A stretch of 64,000 nt of DNA from Sthenelais limicola (lineage: Eukaryota > Annelida > Polychaeta > Phyllodocida > Sigalionidae): assembly GCA_942159475.1 (NCBI GenBank), contig OW804094.1, forward strand, positions 17,630,067 through 17,694,066, in the 5' to 3' direction. The stretch's first letter is position 1; each line of letters opens with the position of its first letter. The position numbers and the translations under genes were made by a program. Below, one piece after another: positions 38,445 to 49,310 of the stretch. The notes beneath the pieces were generated by a model, which had not been told where the DNA came from, did not search any database, and worked only from the letters and a program-made list of their open reading frames with translations.

Positions 38445-38922
38445 TATAGGGGAGTTGCATTGACTGCTGAAATGCCTGAATGGAAAGATTATTTGGAGAC
38501 ACCTAAAGTGAATGTCACAAATCTGTTCGCGAAGTTATTTTGACCTTAATACATATACTTTACTTCACTCTAGCCTGGGAAGTACCGGTACATATATTGT
38601 CAAAGTACCGGTACATATATTGTCAGATCAAAGAATACACAAGGTACTTCCGCAGTTGTTTTTTTAATCTATCAATATTAGCATGATCATAGGATCACAC
38701 TGATACATGTGAGATGGAATGAACCCTGAAACCAAGTTGGAGAGTAAATTAAATATGTGTTGGTGTGTATTTACCATGTATCATCTATATATAGGAATTA
38801 TTTTTATCAATTAACTTTAATGGTCAGTAATTGTCAAAAGAACATGTTTTTTTCTTTCCATAAAATTATTGTTTTTCACAATTGATTAACATCAAAATAG
38901 CAGCAATGCAAATCCCCTATCT
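38445..38922. mobile_element. MITE family F, copy F3 (divergent)
   Basis: The ends TATAGGGGAGTTGCATTG and CAATGCAAATCCCCTATC fit family F, but the interior is unlike F1 and F2, so it may be a different element using the same termini. Confidence 0.5.
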
Positions 38923-39235
38923 ATGCATTGCACACACAGAAACATCCAGGGATATTTGTCATTGTAAGACAAGAAATTATCAACTGTTATCATAAGACAT
39001 TATCTTATTTTTGTACATATACCGAACATGATTGAATGTATGTGCCAAAGTTATTTTATAGAACAGACTTTGTTTACCAAATTGATTTGACAGGAATTAT
39101 ATGCGAATAAATTTAGAGATTAAAATACTTTACAAAATATTTGACTTGCTTATCTGTTTATAAATGGCCCTCTATGCTTACAAGAGTATTTTTTCTTGTT
39201 ACCGCTATAATCTAAGGATGAATGTTCCACCAGCA

Positions 39236-40131
39236 AACTTATTAGATGTTCTACTGTTTACTATCATTGGAATCCGATTGATCTCATCTTTTCAAATAAA
39301 AATTCTGATGGTATCTCGAATGGATTTTGAGATATCATCATATGTGGAAAGATGACATCAATCCGATTCCAATGATAGTAAACAGTAGGACATCAAGTAA
39401 GTATTTTTATATTTCTATGTTTTTATTTTTGATAAAAAAAAGTCCGTCACCAGTGCGCACCAGTGACTGTGGGATGAACTTTTATCACTGTGCGCATGCC
39501 CAGTTCAGTTGACTCACCTAGCTATGCGGGCCAAACCGTGCACCCTCCACCCAGGCTCCCAGTAAATGGGCAGAGGTGTGTGCGTGCCTATGACCATACG
39601 GCCGCTGACCCCATACGGCCGCTGACCCACTGCAGCCCGTACCCAAATGTTTACTTGTTTTTGTTGATGCACAGTTAGAAAAATTGCCATATACTAAAAT
39701 CTAGCAGATAAAATGTGCTGTTATCAAGCATAACCAATCTTAACATGTCATTTAATAATATCGGATAGCAGACAGTATTATACAACCACTAGAGTTCTTG
39801 GGGGAAAAGGAGAAAGTTAGAAGCCTATGGTTAAGATATAAGGCTTCTGTGAACCTGCCTGTGTAATAGTTGGGGCCGTTTCCACCGCCCTTGTTATGGC
39901 GCCACGGTCAATTTGTAAACTGCCCTATTACTAGTAAAGTAGCTAAACTATAGGATGACCTTAGAAATGCATGAATATATTTGATAGACATTCTTGAAAT
40001 TTGGTACCTGAATTCATGCCTCTAGCAGCTCCAAGAACTCCAAAATTGAAAACATTCTTTGCAAAGGTTCTTGGGAATAAATTACTTGGGAAAATATTCG
40101 TTTTGTGACTCATTTTCCTGGAACACATCAC
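39236..40131. mobile_element. Rearranged MITE family A with an insertion
   Basis: 39236-39400 is an inverted duplication of an internal part ('tactatcattggaatccgat' and its complement). 39401-39441 continues family A, then about 39442-39928 is foreign, GC-richer DNA. From 39929 to 40131 family A resumes up to CTGGAACACATCACA. Confidence 0.6.
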
Positions 40132-40132
40132 A

Positions 40133-40740
40133 GGTGAGTGAGTGAGATTGGTGGCTTTACGCCCTTATCAACACTTTGAAGTGTTATATCAAGGGCGGGA
40201 GAGCTGAGAGGGAGGCAGTTTGTGATCATACCCAGGAAACAGAGATAGAGAAGAAGGGAGAGAGAGACAGAGAAAAGCGACAGAAAGGCACTTTAAGGTC
40301 CCACCCAGGACCAGGCACTTTAAGGTCTTATCACATATACATGTAGTTTTTTGCTAGCTCGCTAGTGCTAACTCCTATAACCACTATTTCCTCGGACCTG
40401 GTCCCGGTATTTGCGCTATTTGCCGGAGGTCCCGGCTTGGTGCCCCCGCCCGATCAGACCCCTGATTTACGTGCCCAATTTTGCTAGTAGTATTCTCACT
40501 GTGCCACACCTGATACCCGGGACTGTAGTTGTAGTTACCTCACTTGCTCTCCTCCTCCTCCTCCTTCCTCCCTCAGAGGCTCCTCCTTCCTCTGTTATCA
40601 GGATCCCCCGTCATCCTGAGTGCTGCCCAGAGAGCTGCCCCGAGTGGTGGTGGTGGTGGCGGCTGCCACGCCCACCACTGCTACCAACCCAACAAGACAT
40701 TCTATGCAGTGACCATATATAGTAGCTTATGCTGATCAAA
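40133..40740. other. Repeat-like and GC-richer stretch
   Basis: 40137-40200 (gtgagtgagtgagattggt ... ggctttacgccc ... aagggcggg) resembles dispersed repeats that I recall from mollusc genomes. 40225-40290 is GA-rich. 40540-40700 is CT-rich, then (GGT)n. A 63-codon open frame at 40544-40735 ends GCHAHHCYQPNKTFYAVT; I cannot assign it. Confidence 0.35.
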
Positions 40741-42972
40741 TGAAGAAAATGGTGTCTCTACTTTTCTTGGATATACAACATTAAAACTTAAAATCTTATA
40801 GGTTTTCAAATATAATATTCATAAATACATATTGTTTAACATGAACATGGCATAACTATAGCATAAATACCGATAAATAAGACATTTTCAGCCGAATCGC
40901 AATCTGAATTCTGTATAAAGCAATCGTTAGCCATCAACACCCTCTACAGGGAATGGCTGGCCACGTGGTTGAATCCAGCATGATCTGAGACATGGTCATA
41001 AGGTCACTGTCACTGTCAGGAACATCAACATGTTAATAAATGAACAAATATGGTTGGAATCATGAGAAATTTGCTGATTTGGATTGGAGGTATGCTTTAT
41101 TTCATTGGATATGTCCTTGCAATGGTTAATTCTAAGCCTTATAGTACACATTTCCGACTCGGCCCATATTATCGCCCATTTGGCATGCTGGCAAAACTTT
41201 GCGATATTCATTCATTATTATTGATATATTACACACTATTTCCACCAAAACGAATATTGCCAGACTTTAATATGTTCATAAACTATAGTTTGGGATAGTT
41301 TTTTAAGTCGACATGACTCATTATCAAGGATTATTTGGATATTATTGTGTCGTCGCCCATCGGTGATTGTGTGTGTTTTCTCACGGATGCCTGTGATGGA
41401 TGCCTGTCAGTGTCACATCGTCGTAGCAGACAGGACAATGTAGGCCTATTAACAGACTTTTACCATTGGATATTTCATCAGAAAACAGTGAAAAGACTAC
41501 AAAACAACAAGAAATATCATTTGCAAAAGCCTAACATAAGTATATAATGACTGACAGTGGTCGGCATAGAACTATGCACAGAGACAATGAATGTGTGTAA
41601 GCATTTTTGTAGTCACATGTAGTCAGCTAGCCAGGATTTTTGTAGTCGGTAGCCTATGAAACAAGCTATATATGTAGGTCAAACAATAACATTATTCTTC
41701 CATAGGTTTTTGTATGCTATGAAAATTCTTGTCACACAATCAACGATAGGTTTTATTTGTTTTTTGGCAACTGTATTGAAGAGATTTTCTTCAGAAGTAT
41801 TTAATGCGGGTGGAATAGAGTTGTATCTTAGCAAATCTGAACATAATTCTTCAGCCAAAGAACCCTATGGTGAATGTGCATATTTTCTCGTCGTTGTCGG
41901 TTTTCTTGTCAGCTGATCACACTGCAGAATACATGAAAAATATACCTGACATTTAGAACAGATATGCTTGGTTTGATATTTTCTTTACCTCATTATTTTC
42001 TATTTCTAAGTCCAAGCTTTGTAATAATGTCTTGAGAATATATGGTAAAACTGCCAGGATCCGTAAAGGGTTTTCTCTATTGTGTTCAAACCTTATGTGA
42101 AAATTCTAAGGATTGATATTTTGTCTTGACCTTGATTCTGATAATATGTAGGCTATATAACTTTTTACAGATATTTGTATATTCGACTCAGAAAATGGCG
42201 TTTTAATCTTTCACCATAGGCATAGGCTATAATGACGAACATGAGCAGAAATGACTGTCATTACATTTTTACATTTCTGTAATATAACCTTGATATTATT
42301 GTTCAAGAACTAGTCAGTACGATGCAACAGTATCTTAAGATTGTTTGTCTTAAATATCAAGAGTCAAAAATGTTTTTCTCTATGAGAAATTTTCTTCATA
42401 AGTTTGGTAGAATTTGGTTATTTCTGTTAAAAATAATTCCGATTGATGTTCTGGTAGAAACAATATAAATAGAAGTAGGTCATCAAAATTATTCACAGAT
42501 TCCAGACACAGGCAAAATTGATATTTAAGTATTTTATTTACCCCTGAGGAAGACAACCAAAATGTCGAAACGCATCAGGAAAAATAAATAGGTGAAAAAA
42601 CATACCGGATTGTCGTTTGTAGGTTTAACACCTACATTTACATATTTTATTTATGATTTGATTTAGATTTAGAAAAATATTTTATTCAGGTCTACGAACT
42701 TTTCCATACATGTAGCATGAATATTTTCAGAACAGCCTGATTTTTTAAAGAAAAGGAAAAAGCTTTACATCATAATTACAAGAACAAGAAGAATTACAAG
42801 ATTGACAAGAACCCTTGATCATAATGGTTTTATTATTGGGGTGTTTGGCCCTGCTAGTAACATTAATATATGTACCAACTTTAAAGGCTGTGGATTGAAT
42901 ATTTTTATGTCGTCCTTAAGTAAATTTAACGTACTTTACTGCAGTGATTGACCAGCAAGAATTGGTGCTAAC
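40741..42972. other. Intergenic DNA between the convergent genes
   Basis: Mostly AT-rich with no supported gene. 42541-42580 holds CTGAGGAAGACAACC...TGTCGAAACGCATCAGG, the third hammerhead-like or retroelement-tail motif. The last about 200 bp before 43184 would be receptor 3' UTR. Confidence 0.5.
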
Positions 42973-42978
42973 TTTATT
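42973..42978 (-). terminator. Candidate polyadenylation signal for the Toll-like receptor
   Basis: AATAAA on the minus strand, about 206 bp beyond the TAA stop and the first such hexamer downstream of it. Confidence 0.4.
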
Positions 42979-43183
42979 TTCATAAGTATATTAAAGTTAC
43001 AAATTGGGTGCAATATTTGTATTATGGAAATTCCTGACAATAACCTGATGCCTATTTTCTGATATATAAATAATGCTAATGATTCACAATTATCACATAG
43101 ATCAAGATTATGTGCATCCAGGAAAACTCCAGTCTGTATGAATGTAACAGGACATCCAGTTAGCTTAAGCATTTATATCGATG

Positions 43184-46063
43184 TTAATTATTGTTAATAT
43201 GTTTCAAAGGAGTTTTAGGCATTGCATACAGTAGTGACCTCCACAACCACGGACCTGTCTTTTTGATATAATTCCCAGTTCTTAGGTAGGCCCTTGTTGA
43301 CCTATCCAATTCGTCGATACATATGTCATTGCCCAGAATTATTACAAGGTAATCCATACGATCATCCATTACACGATGGTGAGCAGTTTCAAACTCATAA
43401 CGACACCAATTATTTTGCATATAGTTTTGTGTCAATACCACAATCACTTTCCTACTTTCATAGATAGCATTCACTATGTTATCAATAATAGGCACCCCAG
43501 GCAAGAAATCCCGGTCCTTCAAGCAAAGACTAAAATCATTGTCTCCATTTTCTAGATAAGGACCAAGTTCTTCGTAAATCCACTCCTCGTCTTCCAGAGC
43601 ATAGGACACATATGCATCATAGTGTTTGTCAATAATATCAGCGTCATCATTCATATGAAGCATTCGACCCCATTTACATTGCATGTACAGGATTAGTTTA
43701 ATTTCCAGGCGATATTTGTATACTGCAGCTGTGACCGTAAGTAAAATGGTTAAAACCACTGCTGAAGTTATTAATGCAATTGTCTCAGCAGAAAAGCCAG
43801 TGCAGATGAAACTATCCTTGTTCATCTGATACAAAGGGATTTTATTCTTTGGTCGGGGATAACAGAACACTTCTTTTCTGTCAAAGATTTGTTTCTCATA
43901 CTTTTTAGCCCAATCGGCCATCCATGTGGTCGTGCAATCACACTTCAACCTGTTGTTTCCTAGGGATATTGTAAGGTTTCCCATTGACTCAAAACCTTTT
44001 GGCAGTGTAACAATTTTATTACCGTCCAGTGCTAAGCCTCGGAGTTGGTTGAGTGCAGTGTTGGGGTCCAATTCTATCGATTCTATGATGTTGTTACGTA
44101 TAAACACATATCGGAGATCCCTGTGCATCATCAAATCTTTCAGTTTGAGGGATGACAATAGGTTTTGATTGAAGTATAAAGTGTCGGTCTTCTGAGGTAG
44201 AACCTTGGGTAACTCAGTCATGGCTCTGCCAGTGCAATTGACAACAACTGTCTTATCAAGGATTCTTTCCAAGCAATCACACAATCCTGGACAATACGTT
44301 GTATTATTTAACTCACACATAAAGGACCATAACGATACTCTCCCAATGCTGAGACCCTGTAAAAAGGGTGGATTCACACATTTCCAATTGGTTCTATAAA
44401 ATTCTGGTATTCTTGCTGACAGTGAATTCAGATCTGCCTCTTTCTCTCTGTCAAATAAGGTTCGCAGGTGATACATAGCACAGTCACATGTCACATTATT
44501 GTGTTGAATATCCATATTAAAACTAGCTAAAATGAATATTAGCATTGTGTACATCTGCGTGTTAGGTGTGAGTATAGAAAAGTCAAAGGTGGAGAATTTG
44601 TTGTACCACAGAGATACAACCTTTGATTTTGATTTTGCAGCTGGATTCTGGATAAGGTTATTTGCTCCCACATCATGTGTTCTTACATCAGAAAACGCCA
44701 TCTTCCCAGCAAGTTTAATGAGACTCGTAAACGACAATTTGTTGTGATCAAGATTAACAAGGTTAAGACGTTTTCTTGAGAATATCCACTTAGGAAAAGT
44801 GTCCATATTGTTATTATTTAAATAAAGTGAGTTAATCCTGTCCAGACCAATGGTTGAATCATCATTACCAACATTGTAGAGATGATTATTGGAGAGCAAC
44901 AATTCTTTAACATTTCCTAAAGGTTGCAGGATTTTTGAATCGATGGACGTAAGCATGTTTCCAACTAGGCTCAAGATTTCTAGTTTCTTGAGGTCAGAGA
45001 AAAGTCTTGAGTCTAAAGTTTGCAGCTGATTATAGCTTAGATCCAATTGCCCCAGTTGGAACAAATTATGAAAGATAGATACCGGCAACCTTTTAACTTT
45101 ATTCCAAGCCAACGACAGATACTGCAATGATGTTTGTTTTGAAAATATGAGTTCCCCTAGCGTTTCAATAGAAGCATTTACCAACTTAATTGAGTCAAGC
45201 CAACCTGGTATTATGTAAGTGTCTGAAATTAATTCGCCAAGGGTGCAATTATGAATGAGCAACTCTCTAGCCCTCTCATCAGATGCTATCGTGAATGGAA
45301 CCAGGGCATTATACGAAGTAGTTCTAGATAGATTAAGTGGTAATTTGACCCTCGAGTTCATCACTGGAAATCTAGGTAGTTCATTGAATGTTGTATCCAA
45401 CAGCGCCAGGCTTTGCAAGTTTGGCATATTAACTTTAAAGGATTTTGTGTCATCCTCAATATCCATATAGCCGAGAAGTAATAGTTGTAAGTTGGGCCAG
45501 TACCTCTGCAAAATTTGTTTTTCGTCCTCAAAATCCAAACAGAAAAGATCACAAACGTTTTTTAAACCTGGAATAGAGATATTTGCCAGGACCATTTCTT
45601 TACCATTACTCACAAATTCTAGACCTAGAATTCTCAGGTTAAATGCCTCTCCAAATATCCCGATATTTGGAAGACTTACGGTACAATCCACGATTTGAAG
45701 ATGTGTATACAAATTCATATACTCTGCCTGTTCTGCATTGGAGAAGACTAATTCCATTCGTGCTGGACAACGTACCTCTATTTCTATCAAGATGGTAGAG
45801 TTGAGCTTTCTTTGTGAAACCTGTTCCATTAAACTGAATAATTTTGTCAGTTGAACAACACAGTGCTGACTACTTTCTACTAAGTGAAGAGAAAATCTGA
45901 GATGTGTAAGCTTCTGACCATCACCTGACTTAAATTCCATTGGTGCAAAGAACCCATGCACCTGCAGGCTGTATAAATCCCCTTGTAATTGTTTCAAATC
46001 ATATTGACAAGCCATAGTTGCCGGGAGGACTATGATGAGTACGAAGATCAAAAGAAAAGACAT
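43184..46063 (-). CDS. Toll-like receptor, intronless, multiple-cysteine-cluster type
   Basis: A type I membrane pattern-recognition receptor that would signal through TIR-TIR contacts with MyD88-type adaptors (family knowledge). The first in-frame ATG (46061-46063) has A at -3. Upstream in frame there is only a TTG, preceded by TAA at 46082-46084, so the protein is 959 aa. It has a signal peptide at 1-18 (MSFLLIFVLIIVLPATMA), irregular then clear leucine-rich repeats to about 500, LRRCT (Cys 526, 528, 562, 583), LRRNT (Cys 591, 595, 597, 610), a second short LRR block, LRRCT (Cys 708, 710, 734, 754), a transmembrane helix at about 759-782 and a TIR domain at about 809-950. Box 1 is YDAYVSY. 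Box 2, RDFLPGVPI, keeps the BB-loop proline. Box 3 is LW rather than FW. Two cysteine clusters place it with Toll/mccTLR proteins rather than vertebrate-type single-cluster TLRs. No frameshift or stop is seen, so it looks functional. Confidence 0.93.
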   Translation of the reverse strand: MSFLLIFVLIIVLPATMACQYDLKQLQGDLYSLQVHGFFAPMEFKSGDGQKLTHLRFSLHLVESSQHCVVQLTKLFSLMEQVSQRKLNSTILIEIEVRCPARMELVFSNAEQAEYMNLYTHLQIVDCTVSLPNIGIFGEAFNLRILGLEFVSNGKEMVLANISIPGLKNVCDLFCLDFEDEKQILQRYWPNLQLLLLGYMDIEDDTKSFKVNMPNLQSLALLDTTFNELPRFPVMNSRVKLPLNLSRTTSYNALVPFTIASDERARELLIHNCTLGELISDTYIIPGWLDSIKLVNASIETLGELIFSKQTSLQYLSLAWNKVKRLPVSIFHNLFQLGQLDLSYNQLQTLDSRLFSDLKKLEILSLVGNMLTSIDSKILQPLGNVKELLLSNNHLYNVGNDDSTIGLDRINSLYLNNNNMDTFPKWIFSRKRLNLVNLDHNKLSFTSLIKLAGKMAFSDVRTHDVGANNLIQNPAAKSKSKVVSLWYNKFSTFDFSILTPNTQMYTMLIFILASFNMDIQHNNVTCDCAMYHLRTLFDREKEADLNSLSARIPEFYRTNWKCVNPPFLQGLSIGRVSLWSFMCELNNTTYCPGLCDCLERILDKTVVVNCTGRAMTELPKVLPQKTDTLYFNQNLLSSLKLKDLMMHRDLRYVFIRNNIIESIELDPNTALNQLRGLALDGNKIVTLPKGFESMGNLTISLGNNRLKCDCTTTWMADWAKKYEKQIFDRKEVFCYPRPKNKIPLYQMNKDSFICTGFSAETIALITSAVVLTILLTVTAAVYKYRLEIKLILYMQCKWGRMLHMNDDADIIDKHYDAYVSYALEDEEWIYEELGPYLENGDNDFSLCLKDRDFLPGVPIIDNIVNAIYESRKVIVVLTQNYMQNNWCRYEFETAHHRVMDDRMDYLVIILGNDICIDELDRSTRAYLRTGNYIKKTGPWLWRSLLYAMPKTPLKHINNN

Positions 46064-46120
46064 TTTCCCACACGGTACCAATTATACTGTAGAATTTTCA
46101 CTTCAAATTCTTTACATTTG

Positions 46121-46130
46121 AAAATATAAA
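46121..46130 (-). promoter_or_regulatory. TATA-like element upstream of the Toll-like receptor
   Basis: The minus strand reads TTTATATTTT about 58-67 bp before the start codon. This is a weak, AT-rich match in an AT-rich genome. Confidence 0.25.
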
Positions 46131-46184
46131 CAAATATTGATGCTTTAATCAAGTCAGATTGAGACCCTTGTCATGCCACCTGCT

Positions 46185-46194
46185 GGGGCTTTCC
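46185..46194. promoter_or_regulatory. kappaB-like site in the receptor promoter
   Basis: The plus strand reads GGGGCTTTCC, matching the Rel/NF-kappaB consensus GGGRNWYYCC, about 122 bp upstream of the receptor ATG. Many Toll pathway genes are Rel targets, so feedback control is plausible, but this rests on a 10-mer match. Confidence 0.35.
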
Positions 46195-46291
46195 GAGATT
46201 GAGGGTGATATAAGAAGGCACAGATTTGGGTGACCGATCCTCTTTTATGCCCTCAGCCTATACACCTCACCACATGTTGAGTGCTTGCTTC

Positions 46292-46494
46292 CAGTCTGGG
46301 CCCAAAGCCTCTCCGATCAGATAAAGATGATATGTCAGTGATTGGACCTCTACTGCGCTAATGTTTTACCAAGGAGTAGGCATGCTAATAGGATTATAAT
46401 GGTATTCTGCAGTCCTAATGGGATTATAATGGCTTTTTGTGGTTTGAAAGCGAGAGGCTTTCCCTCAGTTTGAAGGGACTCCCTCAACTTTGAA
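46292..46494. mobile_element. MITE family J, copy J2
   Basis: In reverse complement this follows 17031-17223 along its length (shared 'ccaatcactgaca', 'cattataat', 'gtttgaaagcgagag'). One end is truncated. It is 230-430 bp upstream of the receptor start codon. Confidence 0.6.
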
Positions 46495-46499
46495 CTACT

Positions 46500-47576
46500 T
46501 CCTTCTAGCCGGCAGATTTGTCAAATATTTTTTAATTGCCTGCACATACCTTTCTATGTATTATTATATCCAATCCAACCCAGATGATAATTTTGAACAG
46601 TATAGAATGTTGGTATATATTGCAATATATAAACATTTGAGGCAATGGACAGGTTTGCGAGTCTTGCTGATATTGTGCTGTGGTATTTAGATCCAATTCC
46701 GATTGATTTGGTACCAGTGATGTAAGTGTGTTGCCCCTCAATCAGCAACAGTACCCAAATAAATGGTATCAATCAGTGGATTAACAGTAAATGGGTGCCA
46801 CTGCATTACTTTCTTTTAAAAAATGAGAAAGATATTGAGGATTATAGCTATGATAAATAGCCCTTCACTATCGTGTACAGAGCTATGGGAAAGAAGCGCT
46901 AGGAACAGGGCAGGTGGAATTGCTGTAGTTTGTGTCGAGTTGCAGAAGTTTATAACCCCTCACTATGACAATGAAATCGAAGTTTAATAAGTTATGTCCC
47001 CACTTGTTACCTTTCAATACTGGATTTGAAGAATTCATGAAGTGCGGGCAGTGTTTTCATCTGCTGCACACAAAACAAATGGCAAGTGAGCCATTCTGTT
47101 TGCTGATAATAAACCAACTAGTTCTCTGTGTTGTTGTGCACATCCTCTCCCAAGAATTTACTGTAAGCATAACAAAATGTTATAGATTTAAGGACACATA
47201 TTTTTATAGGCATTGCTTGAGCATTTTGTCTGGAAAAACTAGAGAACTTTGAACTTTTACCGAGGCTTACTGTTGACTCTATATTCAATAGTAAATGTAG
47301 GGTTGACGATGGTTGGCTATGAGGATTAATACTAAATACAGGTAAATCATGTTTTCTAATGCAGAAGTCCAAGAAAATATGCCCCCATCTAGTCGGGGAT
47401 TTCCCATAGTTTGCCGCCGTAACATATATAATGTTTGTCATAATTCCTTGCCCTGGAGGGTTGGGGATTTCATTATATTTCCCAAAATGCCCAGGACGTT
47501 CCCCCAAATCCCAGTGAGGGGGGAGGGGGTTAAAATTGAGTGCATAAAAGAGTTTATATACCAAGGAGAGAAAATA
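46500..47576. other. Receptor upstream region up to the satellite edge
   Basis: No gene recognised. It includes the distal kappaB-like site (47395) and a G-run 'gtgaggggggagggggtt' at about 47513-47530. Confidence 0.4.
47395..47405. promoter_or_regulatory. kappaB-like site, distal
   Basis: GGGGATTTCCC is a full kappaB consensus about 1.33 kb upstream of the receptor start and about 170 bp before the satellite array begins. Confidence 0.3.
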
Positions 47577-48719
47577 TTATCTCTAGGGACTACCCCTAAT
47601 TGACCTGTCTCGATAGGAACTGCCCCTAATCTACCTGCCTTCATAGATGCTACCCCTAATTAAACTGTCTCTAGGTGCTACCCCTAATCTACCTGTCTAT
47701 AGGTGCTATCCCTAATCTACCTGTCTCTATAGATGTTACCCCTAATCTACCTGTATCTATAGATGCTACCCCTAATCTACCTGTCTATAGATGCTACCCC
47801 TAATCTACCTGTCTATAGATGCTACCCCTAATCTACCTGTCTATAGGTGCTATCCCTAATCTACCTGTATCTATAGAGATGCTACCCCTAATCTACCTGT
47901 CTCTATAGATGCAACCCCTAATCTACCTGTCTGTATATATGCTACCACTAATCTACCTGTCTCTATAGATGCCACCCCTAATCTACCTGTCTATAGGTGC
48001 TACCCCTAATCTACCTGTCTTTATAGGTGCTACCCCTACTCTACCAGTCTCTATAGATGCCACCCCTAATCTACCTCTCTATAGATGCTACCCCTAATCT
48101 ACCTGTCTCTATAGGTGCTACCCCTAATCTACCTGTCTCTATAGATGCTACCCCTAATCTACCTGTCTATAGATGCTACCCTAATCTACCTGTCTCTATA
48201 GGTGCTACCCCTAATCTACCTGTCTCTATAGGTGCTACCCCTAATCTACCTGTCTATAGATGCTACCCCTAATCTACCTGTCTATAGATGCTACCCTAAT
48301 CTACCTGTCTCTATAGATGCTACCCCTAATCTACCTGTCTCTACCCCTAATCTACCTGTCTCTATAGGTGCTACCCCTAATCTACTTGTCTATAGATGCT
48401 ACCCCTAATCTACCTGTCTCTATAGGTGCTACCACTAATCTACCTGTCTCTATAGGTGCCACCCCTAATCTACCTGTCTATAGGTGCTACCCCTAATCTA
48501 CCTGTCTCTATAGGTGCTACCCCTAATCTACCTGTCTCTATAGATGCTACCCCTAATCTACCTGTCTCTACCCCTAATCTACCTGTCTCTATAGGTGCTA
48601 CCCCGAATCTACCTGTCTATAGATGCTACCCCTAATCTACCTGTCTATATAGATGCTACCCCTAATCTACCTGTCTCTATAGGTACTACCCCTAATCCAC
48701 CTGTTTCTACCCCTAATCT

Positions 48720-49310
48720 ACCTGTCTCTATAGATGCTACCCCTAATCTACCTGTCTCTATAGATGCTATCCCTAATCTACCTGTCTCTATAGGTGCTAC
48801 CACTAATCTACCTGTCTCTATAGGTGCTACCCCTAATCTACCTGTCTCTATAGGTGCCACCCCTATTCTACCTGTCTATAGATGCTACCCCTAATCTACC
48901 TGTCTCTATAGATGCTACCCTAATCTACCTGTCTCTATAGGTGCTACCCCTAATCTACCTGTCTATAGGTGCTAACCCTAATCTACCTGTCTCTATAGGT
49001 GCCACCCCTAATCTACCTGTCTATAGATGCTACCCCTAATCTACCTGTCTCTATAGATGCTACCCTAATCTACCTGTCTCTATAGGTGCTACCCCTAATC
49101 TACCTGTCTATAGATGCTACCCCTAATCTACCTGTCTATAGGTGCTACCCCTAATCTACCTGTCTATAGGTGCTACCCCTAATCTACCTGTCTATAGGTG
49201 CTACCCCTAATCTACCTGTCTCTATAGGTGCCACCCCTAATCTACCTGTCTATAGATGCTACCCTAATCTACCTGTCTCTATAGGTGCTACCCCTAATCT
49301 ACCTGTCTCT
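48720..49310. repeat. Displaced block, duplicated at +10,096 bp
   Basis: The order of unit variants here recurs at about 58816-59406 with a constant 10,096-bp offset and only a few substitutions (for example GCC to GTC). Both contain the odd 'gctaaccctaatc' unit. Confidence 0.7.

Noticed and set aside
40544..40735. 63-codon frame ending GCHAHHCYQPNKTFYAVT as an exon
   Set aside because: It runs through CT-rich and GGT-rich low complexity, no partner exon in matching phase was found, and I know no family with this end.
46064..46081. Starting the receptor six codons earlier
   Set aside because: That position is TTG, not ATG. The first in-frame ATG at 46061-46063 directly opens a good signal peptide.
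47118..47564. 148-codon frame on the minus strand next to the satellite
   Set aside because: Composition is not protein-like, there is no recognisable domain, and it overlaps another frame of similar length.
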